From positions 175,196-239,195 of the forward strand of contig NZ_HG417094.1 of assembly GCF_000455445.1 (NCBI RefSeq): 64,000 nucleotides of DNA, given 5' to 3'. The position numbers and the translations under genes are program-made. Shown in pieces: positions 10,691-18,395 of the stretch (position 1 is the first letter of the stretch; each line of letters starts with the position of its first letter). Origin of the DNA: Hoylesella timonensis 4401737 = DSM 22865 = JCM 15640. Lineage in GTDB: Bacteria > Bacteroidota > Bacteroidia > Bacteroidales > Bacteroidaceae. The notes below the pieces were generated by a model, which searched no databases, was not told the origin of the DNA, and worked only from the letters and a program-made list of their open reading frames with translations.

Positions 10691-11947
10691 TTATCTCTTG
10701 CTTTGTGTTTTTACCAATTTGAAAAGCTTGTCATTAGGGCGCACCTTGTCGGGAACGGCAATGGAGATGCGCCAACCTTTTTCGGCTTTCGGCACGGGTT
10801 GTAGCTCATAGCGTATCTCGTTGGCGTCAAAGTACATCACGCCAGTGGTGGGACCCGTAATGAGCAAGTGCTCGCCAACCTCAATTTCAGCGGCTTCAAC
10901 TGCCAACTCAGCTACGCCCAACTTAGAGAAATACTTCACTACCTTGCCCACTAAGATTTTTTTCTCGGTGGCTTTGTTGCCATAGTTCTTTGTCCATTCG
11001 CCTAACTTCTGCCCCTGATAGTAGCCGTCCCAGAACCCTCTGTTGAAAACGGCAGACAGACGTTCGTCCCATGCGTCTTTCTTCTCTTCGGTGAAAGTGC
11101 CGTCGATGACCGACTGAATGGCTTCCTTGTAACACGTTACCACGTTGTACACATACTCTGGACCACGAGCCCTACCTTCGATTTTGAACACGCGTACGCC
11201 TGCATCCATCATGCGATCGATGAAACGAACGGTCTTCAAATCCTTCGGACTCATGATATATTTGTTGTCTATCTCCAGTTGGTTGCCCGTTTCGTTATCG
11301 GTGACGGTGTACGAACGGCGGCATATTTGCACGCATTCTCCACGGTTGGCGGAGCGATTAGCGTCATGAAGACTCATGTAACATTTTCCACTTATTGCCA
11401 TGCAGAAGGCACCATGGCAGAACATTTCAATACGAACCAGCCCACCATGCGGCCCACATATCTGTTGCGCCACTATCTGTTGGTGGATTTCTTTGACTTG
11501 ATTCATGTTCAATTCGCGTGCCAAAACCATTACGTCGGCAAAGCGTGCGTAGAACTTTAAGGCTTCTATGTTCGAAATGTTGAGTTGGGTTGATAGGTGT
11601 ACTTCCACACCTCTCTCCACGCAATAGGTCATTACAGCTACATCGCTGGCTATCACTGCCGAAATGTTAGCGTCTTTTGCGGCATCAATGATTTGGTGCA
11701 TGGTGGGAATGTCCTCGCCATATATAACGGTGTTGACGGTGAGATAGGTTTTGATGCCATGTGCTTTGCAAGTATCGGCAATATCGTGCAGGTCGTCAAT
11801 CGTAAAATGATTGGCTGAGTGCGAACGCATATTTAATTGTCCGATGCCAAAATAAACGGCACCAGCCCCTGCTTGTATGGCTGCTGCAAGACTTTCACGA
11901 GAGCCAACAGGAGCCATGATTTCAAAATCTGATAGCTGATAGTTCAT
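10691..11947 (-). CDS. Peptidase U32 family protein (TrhP-like)
   Basis: 418 residues from the ATG at 11947. It carries the U32 signature E-M-F-C-H-G-A-F-C-x4-G-K-C plus downstream Cys residues in GECVQICRRSY, consistent with an Fe-S-binding tRNA-modification factor such as E. coli TrhP (wobble-uridine hydroxylation) rather than a true protease. Its N-terminus APVGSRESLAAAIQAGAGAVYFG is the usual TIM-barrel start of the family. An upstream in-frame start at 12019 would lie upstream of the promoter box at 11953-11960, so 11947 is chosen. That box ends only 5 bp before the ATG, implying a nearly leaderless mRNA. Confidence 0.85.
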   Translation of the reverse strand: MNYQLSDFEIMAPVGSRESLAAAIQAGAGAVYFGIGQLNMRSHSANHFTIDDLHDIADTCKAHGIKTYLTVNTVIYGEDIPTMHQIIDAAKDANISAVIASDVAVMTYCVERGVEVHLSTQLNISNIEALKFYARFADVMVLARELNMNQVKEIHQQIVAQQICGPHGGLVRIEMFCHGAFCMAISGKCYMSLHDANRSANRGECVQICRRSYTVTDNETGNQLEIDNKYIMSPKDLKTVRFIDRMMDAGVRVFKIEGRARGPEYVYNVVTCYKEAIQSVIDGTFTEEKKDAWDERLSAVFNRGFWDGYYQGQKLGEWTKNYGNKATEKKILVGKVVKYFSKLGVAELAVEAAEIEVGEHLLITGPTTGVMYFDANEIRYELQPVPKAEKGWRISIAVPDKVRPNDKLFKLVKTQSKR

Positions 11948-11952
11948 GGTTG

Positions 11953-11960
11953 CAAAGTTA
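11953..11960 (-). promoter_or_regulatory. Promoter -7 box (TAACTTTG), start-proximal
   Basis: Only 5 bp separate this minus-strand box from the ATG at 11947, and a TTTTG stretch lies about 20 bp upstream as the -33 element. Transcription would begin at or next to the start codon. Confidence 0.6.
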
Positions 11961-12087
11961 AGGTTATTTGTAATAATCACAAAACAAAACCGCTTTGTTT
12001 TGTTCATGAGACAGTTCAATAAAGGATGGATAATTGGGCTATAGCGTCGCCCTTTTTTTCTGAAAAATTTTTACTACGGGGTTCAAA

Positions 12088-12135
12088 ACTCGCATATTTG
12101 CGAGCAACTGTTAGTTGGGTCGCAAATATGCGAGT
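12088..12135 (+). repeat. Perfect 16-bp palindromic hairpin (locus B)
   Basis: Arms ACTCGCATATTTGCGA (12088-12103) and its exact complement (12120-12135) enclose a second small stem CAACT/AGTTG. The same two-tier architecture (outer CTCGCGTATTTGCGA-like arms, inner CCAAC/GTTGG) occurs at 49966-50015 and 60936-60991. There is no T-run, and its position far from any gene end argues against a simple terminator. Confidence 0.75.
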
Positions 12136-12196
12136 ATTTTAACTGTCTTATTATCAATTACTTCGTGTTTTTACTTGCCGGATACAAGTGTTGAAG

Positions 12197-12306
12197 CGTT
12201 GAGTTAAGGTGCTTAGAGTAATGTAATAACACCACAAAGGTAATGGAGTAGTGAGCCAAAACAGACATTATAGCGCGATTAACTCATTACTTTTGCGGAA
12301 AAAATG
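12197..12306 (+). repeat. Degenerate 22-bp periodic intergenic array (locus B)
   Basis: Units start at 12197 (CGTTGAGTTAAGGT), 12219 (TAATGTAATAACAC), 12241 (TAATGGAGTAGTGA), 12263 and 12285 (CATTACTTTTGCGG), each 22 bp apart. Individual units are strongly diverged, but the phase is kept and several unit ends read GATTAACT-like. It begins 62 bp after the hairpin at 12088-12135. Confidence 0.5.
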
Positions 12307-12501
12307 CGTTGTGACGAAGATAAAAATGCTATTTTTGATGCCAGTTGGAAGCTAGAATCAACTTTTATTTTTCTGAATTATATTTACAATTTGTTCGTTT
12401 TCTTTCTCATGAATGTGTGTGATTTTTATACGATAATACAGAATGGCGACGCTTACAATATGAAATTACTTGATTTTCTTTGTTATTCATTAGAATACTG
12501 C

Positions 12502-12509
12502 TAACTTTG
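12502..12509 (+). promoter_or_regulatory. Promoter -7 box (TAACTTTG), start-proximal
   Basis: The box ends 7 bp before the ATG at 12517, so the mRNA of the papain-like lipoprotein would have almost no leader. Confidence 0.6.
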
Positions 12510-12516
12510 CTTTCGC

Positions 12517-13557
12517 ATGAATAGAACATGGACAGCCTGTTTGTTAGTCATCGCCATTTTAATGGGATGCAGCCAGCCTCTTCCTCCAACACGTGTGGAC
12601 GAGAGGTTTACCGACGATGTACTCATCAAGACAACTCCCGTAAAAAATCAAGGAGCGAGTTCGCTGTGTTGGCTCTACGCCATGTTGGGAACCATAGAAT
12701 CTGAGCGTTTGATGATGGGCGACTCGGTAGATTTATCGGTCGACTATTTGGCAAGAAAGTTGTTAGAGGAGCAGACACAAGAGGCTTTCTTTATGAGGGG
12801 AAAGAAGCCCATTCTGTTGCGAGGAGTTGCATCCATGACACTTGATTTGATACAGCGTTACGGCTTGTTACATGAAGATTCATATCCAGCTAAAAATTTG
12901 AATTACAATGTGTTGCGTAGAAAAATGCGACATTTGGCTTCTTGCGTGTCCTCGTTAAGTCAATTGCAGCATCTCATGGAGGATAAGTTAGACCAAGAGC
13001 TTGGCTCTTTGCCTCGCTTTGTCTTCTTTTTACACGCCGAATACACGCCTTTGGAATTTGCGCACAGTGTGTGTCTGCCTCAAGAATATCTCTCATTGAC
13101 CAGTTTTACGCACCATCCTTATGGGCATTCGTTTGTGTTGGAGATACCAGACAATCAGTTTAGGCAAGCGTTTAAGAATCTTCCTTTGGATACTTTAATG
13201 ACGCATCTCAAAAAAGCGTTGCAAGCTGGACATCCTGTTTGCTGGGAAGGTGACATCAGTGAGCCTGGCTTCTCATTTGCCAATGGTGTGGCAACGTTGG
13301 ACAATACGCCCGTTCATGTGACCGCAGAAATGCGGCAGCGCGCGTTTGAAACCTTAAAAACCACAGATGACCATTGTATGGTATTAGTGGGGATGGCGCA
13401 CGATAGACGGGGCAGAGTGTTCTTTAAGGCGAAAAATTCATGGGGTACAAACTCCCGTTATCAAGGTTATATGTATCTCAGCGAGGAGTATGTGCGCTTT
13501 AAGACGATTGCGCTGTATATGAGTCAAGCAGCTTACCACCAATCAACGGCACGGTGA
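12517..13557 (+). CDS. Papain-like C1 cysteine peptidase lipoprotein (PepC/bleomycin-hydrolase type)
   Basis: 346 residues. Residues 1-18 form a lipoprotein signal with lipobox LMGC (Cys18), so it is probably anchored to a membrane facing the periplasm or surface. The papain triad is intact: Cys51 in NQGASSLCW, His286 in TDDHCMVLVG and Asn307 in KNSWGTN, with the oxyanion Gln45 preceding the Cys. The DDHCM context resembles aminopeptidase C/bleomycin hydrolase rather than cathepsins, but it is shorter than cytosolic PepC (about 450 residues) and is exported. It may trim peptides or modify host or neighbour proteins; the substrate is unknown. A strong terminator follows at 13599-13629. Confidence 0.85.
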   Translation: MNRTWTACLLVIAILMGCSQPLPPTRVDERFTDDVLIKTTPVKNQGASSLCWLYAMLGTIESERLMMGDSVDLSVDYLARKLLEEQTQEAFFMRGKKPILLRGVASMTLDLIQRYGLLHEDSYPAKNLNYNVLRRKMRHLASCVSSLSQLQHLMEDKLDQELGSLPRFVFFLHAEYTPLEFAHSVCLPQEYLSLTSFTHHPYGHSFVLEIPDNQFRQAFKNLPLDTLMTHLKKALQAGHPVCWEGDISEPGFSFANGVATLDNTPVHVTAEMRQRAFETLKTTDDHCMVLVGMAHDRRGRVFFKAKNSWGTNSRYQGYMYLSEEYVRFKTIALYMSQAAYHQSTAR

Positions 13558-13598
13558 AGCGCTGAAAGGCAATGACTTATCGTGTCATTCAATAAAAA

Positions 13599-13629
13599 AC
13601 GGAACATGATAACGCTTATCATGTTCCGT
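13599..13629. terminator. Bidirectional terminator
   Basis: A perfect 14-bp stem (13599-13612 / 13616-13629, ACGGAACATGATAA) with a CGC loop, preceded by an A-run (T-run on the minus strand), between the converging genes ending at 13557 and 13650. Confidence 0.85.
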
Positions 13630-13649
13630 GTAAATAAGGAGTGAGTTAC

Positions 13650-15623
13650 TTATGCATCAATGTTCGCATAGGTAGCATTATTTTCAATAAATTCACGACG
13701 TGGCTCTACGTCATCGCCCATGAGCATGGAGAAAATCTCATCTGCATCGGCAGCATTCTCAATAGTTACTTGCTTGAGCAAACGAGTCTTGGGGTTCATA
13801 GTGGTCTCCCAAAGTTGCTCGGGGTTCATCTCTCCCAAACCTTTGTAGCGCTGCGTGTGAATGCTTTTGCTGTCTTCTTCGCCATTGGCGTATTTGTCAA
13901 TGAATGCCTGTCGTTGTTGTTCGGTGTAGCAATACTCGCTGGCTTTGTTCTTGTACGAACATTTGTAGAGCGGTGGAGTAGCAATGTAAAGGTGTCCTTC
14001 TTCAATGACTTTCGGCATGAATCGATAGAAGAGCGTCATAATGAGGGTGTCGATGTGTGAACCATCGACATCGGCGTCGGTCATGATGATAATCTTGTCA
14101 TAGCGTAGTTTGTCAATATTTGCCTCACGGTCGGCTTCTCCTTCTACACCAAAGCGCACTCCGATGCTTTGAATGATATTCATTACCGACTCTGCTTCAA
14201 AGACACGATGCCATTGTACCTTTTCGACATTTAAAATTTTACCACGTAAAGGCAAAATTGCTTGTGTGTATCTATCTCGCCCTTGCTTAGCAGAACCACC
14301 TGCAGAGTCACCCTCGACGAGGAATATTTCGCAATCTTTTGGGTCTTTGTTAGAACAGTCTGCCAACTTACCTGGCAATCCTCCGCCACTCATAAAGTTT
14401 TTGCGCTGTACACTTTCGCGCGCTTTGCGTGCGGCGATACGTGCGGTTGCAGCTAATACAACTTTTTCGCAAATCTGTTTAGCCTCTGCGGGATGTTCTT
14501 CAAGATAGTTGCTGAGGGCTTCTCCTACAGCCTGTTGAACAGCACCAGATACCTCGCTATTGCCTAATTTAGTTTTCGTCTGACCTTCAAACTGGGGTTC
14601 TGCCACCTTAATGGAGATGACAGCCGTGAGTCCTTCACGGAAGTCTTCGCCAGCAATCTCTATTTTTGCTTTCTCAATTTGTTTGGAGATTGTAGGCTCA
14701 CTGTCTGCATACGTTTTCAGCGTACGTGTCAATGCGGCACGGAAGCCAGTGAGATGAGTTCCTCCCTCAATGGTGTTGATGTTGTTGACGTATGAATGGA
14801 TGTTTTCTGAATAGTCAGTATTGTACATGATGGCTACCTCAATAGGGATGCCTTGCTTCTCTGTTTTGAGATAGATGACATCATCAAACAGGTGTGTGCG
14901 GTGCCTGTCTACGTAGCGAACAAACTCTTTGAGTCCGTCCTTGGCATGAAATACCTCTGTTCGTGTCTTGCCCTCCTCGTTAGGACGCAGGTCTGTAAGG
15001 GTGATGCGGATGCCTGCATTGAGGAAAGCCAGCTCACGCATGCGCCTTGCGATGATGTCCCACTGGAAATGGGTAGTCGTAAAAATGGACTTATCGGGCC
15101 AGAATTGCTGGCGTGTACCTCGCTTGTCGGTTTCTCCAACGACCTTTACAGGGTAGAGCGCTTTTCCCCTTTCGTATTCTTGCTGATAGATTTTGCCATC
15201 TCGGAATACCTGAGATGTCATGTGAGATGATAATGCGTTGACACAACTCACACCAACTCCGTGAAGACCTCCACTGACTTTGTACGAGCCTTTGTCGAAC
15301 TTTCCGCCGGCATGGAGTACCGTCATGACCACTTCTAAGGCGGACTTGTGTAGTTTTTCGTGTTGGTCTACGGGGATACCACGCCCATTATCTTGCACAG
15401 TGATGGACTCATCTTCGTTAATGGTTACCTCTATGTCCGTGCAATAGCCTGCCATCGCCTCATCAATAGAGTTGTCTACAGTCTCGTTGATGAGATGATG
15501 AAGACCTTTCTCACTGATGTCGCCGATGTACATTGCAGGGCGTTTGCGAACCGCTTCCAGCCCTTCCAATACTTGAATATTACTGGCTGAATAGTTATTT
15601 TCGGTATTTTGTTTTTCTGCCAT
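13650..15623 (-). CDS. gyrB: DNA gyrase subunit B
   Basis: 657 residues from the ATG at 15623. GHKL ATPase motifs: EAVRKRPAMYIGD with the conserved N-terminal arm, NETVDNSIDEA carrying the catalytic Glu and Asn, DNGRGIPVD, and the ATP lid GGLHGVGVSCVNALS. The TOPRIM domain shows EGDSAGGSA and DADVDGSHI, and the C-terminus carries QRYKGLGEMNPEQLW. These are GyrB features; ParE is the alternative, but length and motifs fit the GyrB of Bacteroidota. Forms A2B2 gyrase that negatively supercoils DNA. An earlier start at 15716 overlaps the promoter box at 15714-15721 and is rejected. gyrA is not in the window. Confidence 0.95.
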   Translation of the reverse strand: MAEKQNTENNYSASNIQVLEGLEAVRKRPAMYIGDISEKGLHHLINETVDNSIDEAMAGYCTDIEVTINEDESITVQDNGRGIPVDQHEKLHKSALEVVMTVLHAGGKFDKGSYKVSGGLHGVGVSCVNALSSHMTSQVFRDGKIYQQEYERGKALYPVKVVGETDKRGTRQQFWPDKSIFTTTHFQWDIIARRMRELAFLNAGIRITLTDLRPNEEGKTRTEVFHAKDGLKEFVRYVDRHRTHLFDDVIYLKTEKQGIPIEVAIMYNTDYSENIHSYVNNINTIEGGTHLTGFRAALTRTLKTYADSEPTISKQIEKAKIEIAGEDFREGLTAVISIKVAEPQFEGQTKTKLGNSEVSGAVQQAVGEALSNYLEEHPAEAKQICEKVVLAATARIAARKARESVQRKNFMSGGGLPGKLADCSNKDPKDCEIFLVEGDSAGGSAKQGRDRYTQAILPLRGKILNVEKVQWHRVFEAESVMNIIQSIGVRFGVEGEADREANIDKLRYDKIIIMTDADVDGSHIDTLIMTLFYRFMPKVIEEGHLYIATPPLYKCSYKNKASEYCYTEQQRQAFIDKYANGEEDSKSIHTQRYKGLGEMNPEQLWETTMNPKTRLLKQVTIENAADADEIFSMLMGDDVEPRREFIENNATYANIDA

Positions 15624-15713
15624 TTTATATCTTGTAAAATTATATTTGCAAATTGAAGAAAACTTAAAGCAGACAAGTTTTCTTTGTCTGCAGAAATACT
15701 TCGTACATTGTTG

Positions 15714-15721
15714 CAAAGATA
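15714..15721 (-). promoter_or_regulatory. Promoter -7 box (TATCTTTG) for gyrB
   Basis: Minus-strand TAnnTTTG match about 90 bp upstream of the gyrB ATG at 15623; it overlaps an upstream in-frame TTG, which excludes that codon as the start. Confidence 0.6.
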
Positions 15722-15799
15722 CGAAATTAATGGGAATTGATGAAATGTTTTACAACTAAAAATGCCTAAAAACGAGAGCTGTTTCCATCGAATTTTTAT

Positions 15800-15807
15800 T
15801 AAATTTG
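15800..15807 (+). promoter_or_regulatory. Promoter -7 box (TAAATTTG)
   Basis: The box ends 12 bp before the ATG at 15820 and contains the upstream in-frame TTG at 15805, so that TTG is not the start. Confidence 0.6.
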
Positions 15808-15819
15808 CAGGTAGAAATC

Positions 15820-16512
15820 ATGGTGCAAAAAATTACTTTTTTATTCGTCTTAGGTTTATTCGCCCTTTCTTCAATGGCGGGTGTCGTGTTTACTACGACA
15901 AAAATGGTCAGCTTTCAACGACAACGTTATCAAGTATCTGTTGAGTTTCCGTTAGAAGGTGATGCTGAAGCTGTAAGGAGTATTCGGGATTGGATTAACG
16001 ATGTGGTTGGGGTGGAAGGCGAACTGGCGAGCGATGAGCGTGCTTTCTGTCAGGGTTTAGAGCGTAGTTATCAAGATTATCTCGAGACAAATCCTGAAGG
16101 GAGTCGGCACATCGAGATTTATAGAGCTTATGAGGATGAAGATTGTGTGACCTTTCAATCCGTCATTACAGATCAAGATTCTGTGGTTTGGAAAACTTGT
16201 GATTGTGCTACATTTAGCAAAAAAGACGGGCATCGCCTAAAGGTGAATGAAATTTTTAATTGTTCCGAAGAAAGAATTAAACAATTAATGTGGGAATGGC
16301 GAGGCGATTTACCTGTGGAGGTGGCTTCGGCTAACGACTTGATAGTGGGAGAAGTGGGATTTATTGATGGCTGGATTGTTGTGATAGGTCCTGCACGAAA
16401 TTATACGGGTGCACCTTTTCGGATTCGTTATCAGGCTGCAGAACCTTTTTTGTTGGGTTCCAAACGTGGTGGATATTACCACGATGCGCATACCAAGTCT
16501 TCGAGAAAATAG
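15820..16512 (+). CDS. Secreted protein, possibly DUF3298/RsiV-like
   Basis: 230 residues from the ATG at 15820, chosen because the promoter box at 15800-15807 covers the upstream TTG. Residues 1-21 are hydrophobic and look like a signal peptide or anchor. The pattern of a sum-of-variables N-terminal part, then FQSVITDQDSVVWKT, then CATFSKKDGHRLKVNEIF and a C-terminal strand-rich region, resembles the DUF4163/DUF3298 fold found in RsiV-type proteins, but I cannot confirm this. No catalytic motif is visible. It sits alone between gyrB (divergent) and rpsT (convergent). Confidence 0.55.
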   Translation: MVQKITFLFVLGLFALSSMAGVVFTTTKMVSFQRQRYQVSVEFPLEGDAEAVRSIRDWINDVVGVEGELASDERAFCQGLERSYQDYLETNPEGSRHIEIYRAYEDEDCVTFQSVITDQDSVVWKTCDCATFSKKDGHRLKVNEIFNCSEERIKQLMWEWRGDLPVEVASANDLIVGEVGFIDGWIVVIGPARNYTGAPFRIRYQAAEPFLLGSKRGGYYHDAHTKSSRK

Positions 16513-16514
16513 TA

Positions 16515-16546
16515 AAAGGCCACATTTCATAAGAGATGTGACCTTT
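16515..16546. terminator. Probable terminator between convergent genes
   Basis: Arms AAAGGCCACAT (16515-16525) and ATGTGACCTTT (16536-16546) pair with one mismatch, between the converging gene ends at 16512 and 16572. Confidence 0.6.
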
Positions 16547-16571
16547 GAATATTTTCAATGTTCAAATAGAC

Positions 16572-16826
16572 TTATCCGAGGCTGTTAATATGTTGTGACA
16601 AGCTTGATTTCAAGTTTGCAGCCTTATTTTTGTGGATGGTATTAGTCTTAGCTAATTTGTCTAACATTTTCTGTACTACAGGAAATAGCTTGATAGCTTC
16701 ATCCTTGTTGTCCATAGCACGCAACTTGCGCACTGCATTACGCATTGTCTTTGCATAATACTTATTGTGCAAAGTCTTAACTTTGTCCTGACGGATTCTT
16801 TTAAGTGATGATTTGTGGTTTGCCAT
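16572..16826 (-). CDS. rpsT: 30S ribosomal protein S20
   Basis: 84 residues, the normal S20 length. The N-terminus [13 protein letters not shown] and the C-terminal block [19 protein letters not shown] are typical of S20, which binds 16S rRNA in the body of the small subunit. Lys/Arg-rich three-helix composition. It lies 29 bp downstream of tRNA-Glu on the same strand, and the only clear promoter is upstream of the tRNA, so the two are probably transcribed together. Confidence 0.96.
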   Translation of the reverse strand: MANHKSSLKRIRQDKVKTLHNKYYAKTMRNAVRKLRAMDNKDEAIKLFPVVQKMLDKLAKTNTIHKNKAANLKSSLSQHINSLG

Positions 16827-16855
16827 CTTCTTTGATTTTCTTTTTATTTCAGTAG

Positions 16856-16928
16856 TAGTCCCTAGCAGAATCGAACTGCTCTTTTGAGAATGAAAATCTC
16901 ACGTCCTAACCGATAGACGAAGGGACCG
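16856..16928 (-). tRNA. tRNA-Glu (anticodon TTC)
   Basis: 73 nt on the minus strand. The acceptor stem GGTCCCT pairs with AGGGACT (one G-U), the anticodon stem TGAGA/TCTCA holds loop TTTTCAT giving anticodon TTC, and the T arm shows GTTCGATTC. CCA is not encoded. The discriminator base is A. Confidence 0.95.
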
Positions 16929-16949
16929 TGCCATTTGATTAGCGGGTGC

Positions 16950-16957
16950 AAAGGTAG
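16950..16957 (-). promoter_or_regulatory. Promoter -7 box (TACCTTTG) for tRNA-Glu and rpsT
   Basis: Lies 22 bp upstream of the tRNA 5' end, with TTTGG about 20 bp further upstream as the -33 element. Confidence 0.6.
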
Positions 16958-17018
16958 GACAATTTTCTTTATGTACCAAATATTATCTGATATTTTTTAA
17001 TAAATCAATGAAAATTAG

Positions 17019-17026
17019 TATTTTTG
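17019..17026 (+). promoter_or_regulatory. Promoter -7 box (TATTTTTG) for recO
   Basis: Plus-strand TAnnTTTG match ending 19 bp before the recO ATG at 17046. Confidence 0.5.
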
Positions 17027-17045
17027 TTCTTCAAAATCAGAATTT

Positions 17046-17771
17046 ATGTTGGTAAATACAGAAGCAATTGTACTGCGTGCACTTAAGTATGGCGATGCTC
17101 AATTGATCGTGGATTTGTTTACAGAACGAATGGGTTGCGTCACTTTTATACACCGTGTCAAGAAAACGAAGCACGGTCGCATAGGAGTACAGTTTTTTCA
17201 GCCGCTTACTCATTTAGAAATCGAATATGATGCACTTCACAATGGACGTCTTCCACGCTTGAAAGAGGTGCGTATGGTTAATCCATATTTAAGTATTCCT
17301 TTTGACGCATTGAAGCTTTCCATCTCGCTTTTCATTGCCGAATTTCTGTATCAATGTGTGAAAGGAGAACAAGCCAGTGGGGCGTTGTATCAATATGTAG
17401 CAACAAGTGTACATTGGTTAGATGCTGCGACAACAGGTTTTGCCAATTTCCATTTGGTTTTTATGTTGCATTTGACCCGATTTATTGGATTTTATCCTAA
17501 CTTGGAGGATGACACGGGTCATGATTTCTTTGACTTGCGCAATGGCGTCTTTACACCTAATCAACCTACGCATGGGGATTTTATTGTGCCGAGTGAGGCA
17601 TCAAAAATTCGCCTTCTCATGCGAATGAATTACGATTCCATGCATGTTTTTAAGTTTACCAGACAGGAACGCAACCGTTGTGTTGAGATGATATTAAAGT
17701 TTTATCGATTGCATGTACCTTCGTTCCCAGAGCTAAAATCGCTCTCGGTGTTGCAAACGCTATTTCAATAA
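17046..17771 (+). CDS. recO: DNA repair protein RecO
   Basis: 241 residues, the usual RecO length. The N-terminal OB fold is recognisable (VNTEAIVLRALKYGDAQLIVDLFTE), followed by the helical domain and the conserved FIGFYPNLE segment that in many RecO proteins borders a zinc site; the Cys ligands of that site are absent here, as is common in Bacteroidota. RecO works with RecR to load RecA on SSB-coated single-stranded DNA. Monocistronic with its own promoter. Confidence 0.88.
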   Translation: MLVNTEAIVLRALKYGDAQLIVDLFTERMGCVTFIHRVKKTKHGRIGVQFFQPLTHLEIEYDALHNGRLPRLKEVRMVNPYLSIPFDALKLSISLFIAEFLYQCVKGEQASGALYQYVATSVHWLDAATTGFANFHLVFMLHLTRFIGFYPNLEDDTGHDFFDLRNGVFTPNQPTHGDFIVPSEASKIRLLMRMNYDSMHVFKFTRQERNRCVEMILKFYRLHVPSFPELKSLSVLQTLFQ

Positions 17772-17936
17772 AATACGTCTTTTGTGCTAAATTGTGAGTC
17801 ATATCGCCTGTTATGCGGACAGTAGTGGCAATGAGTGATGAGACAACTGAGTAAGATCTAATCGAAAAATGTTAGATGCTTACGGTTGATTGGAGTTAAA
17901 AAGTTCTGTAAATAGACCGAAATTGGTCTTACGATA

Positions 17937-18272
17937 TTAACCCTTGATAAATCGAATGCGTTGCAACCGATAACGTATAAATAAAACTACGAAAGGGAAA
18001 AGCGACAATAAACCGAAGAGAAATGCGTGGAAAGAATTAGAACCTATATAATAAAGATAAAACTGACTAGCTAAAAATGTCAGGCAACAAAATAAGCAGG
18101 TGATATAAATAGGCAATGGCTCTTTTTCAAGTTTTATCAGTTGTTGACAGTGGGGACATGTGGATGTGCTATCTTTACCTCTAAAATAATATCTGTTCAC
18201 CACTTTGGGAGGTAGTATTTTCCCACAGTGAGGACATATGTGTGCGGAACTCGCTTTACTCTTCTTTTCCAT
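17937..18272 (-). CDS. Small zinc-ribbon membrane protein
   Basis: 111 residues. Two CxxC pairs, ICPHCGK (about residues 12-18) and TCPHCQQ (about 38-44), form a probable zinc ribbon, followed by two hydrophobic segments (about 55-75 and 80-100) and a basic C-terminus RYRLQRIRF. I do not recognise a named family. The arrangement of cytosolic zinc ribbon plus two membrane spans is seen in many hypothetical bacterial proteins. A possible promoter lies at 18380-18387. Confidence 0.6.
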   Translation of the reverse strand: MEKKSKASSAHICPHCGKILPPKVVNRYYFRGKDSTSTCPHCQQLIKLEKEPLPIYITCLFCCLTFLASQFYLYYIGSNSFHAFLFGLLSLFPFVVLFIRYRLQRIRFIKG

Positions 18273-18379
18273 TATTTAGCAGGTTAAAATCAATTTCTTG
18301 TTATAATTGAAAATAATACTCATTGTTAAGAATAGACGTCCCATGTAGATGCACTGTATTCTTCAAAACATCATGCAGC

Positions 18380-18387
18380 CAAAGTTA
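18380..18387 (-). promoter_or_regulatory. Possible promoter -7 box (TAACTTTG) for the zinc-ribbon gene
   Basis: Minus-strand TAnnTTTG match just beyond the stop of the EnvC-like gene, about 108 bp upstream of the start at 18272. Confidence 0.4.
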
Positions 18388-18395
18388 GCCCAAAC

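Larger units (their letters stand above)
12020..12516. other. Intergenic region with hairpin and 22-bp array (locus B)
   Basis: This gap between divergent genes contains a perfect 16-bp palindrome (12088-12135), a 22-bp-period array (12197-12306) and the promoter of the peptidase gene (12502-12509). An open frame of 66 codons at 12304-12504 begins inside the last array unit and is rich in Phe, Tyr and Leu from AT-rich sequence; I do not call it a gene. Confidence 0.5.

Noticed and set aside
12304-12504. 66-codon frame starting after the locus B array, with TACTTTTG just upstream
   Set aside because: The start codon lies in the last array unit and the residues are mostly Phe, Leu, Tyr and Asn as expected from AT-rich DNA. 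A promoter-like box alone does not make it a gene.
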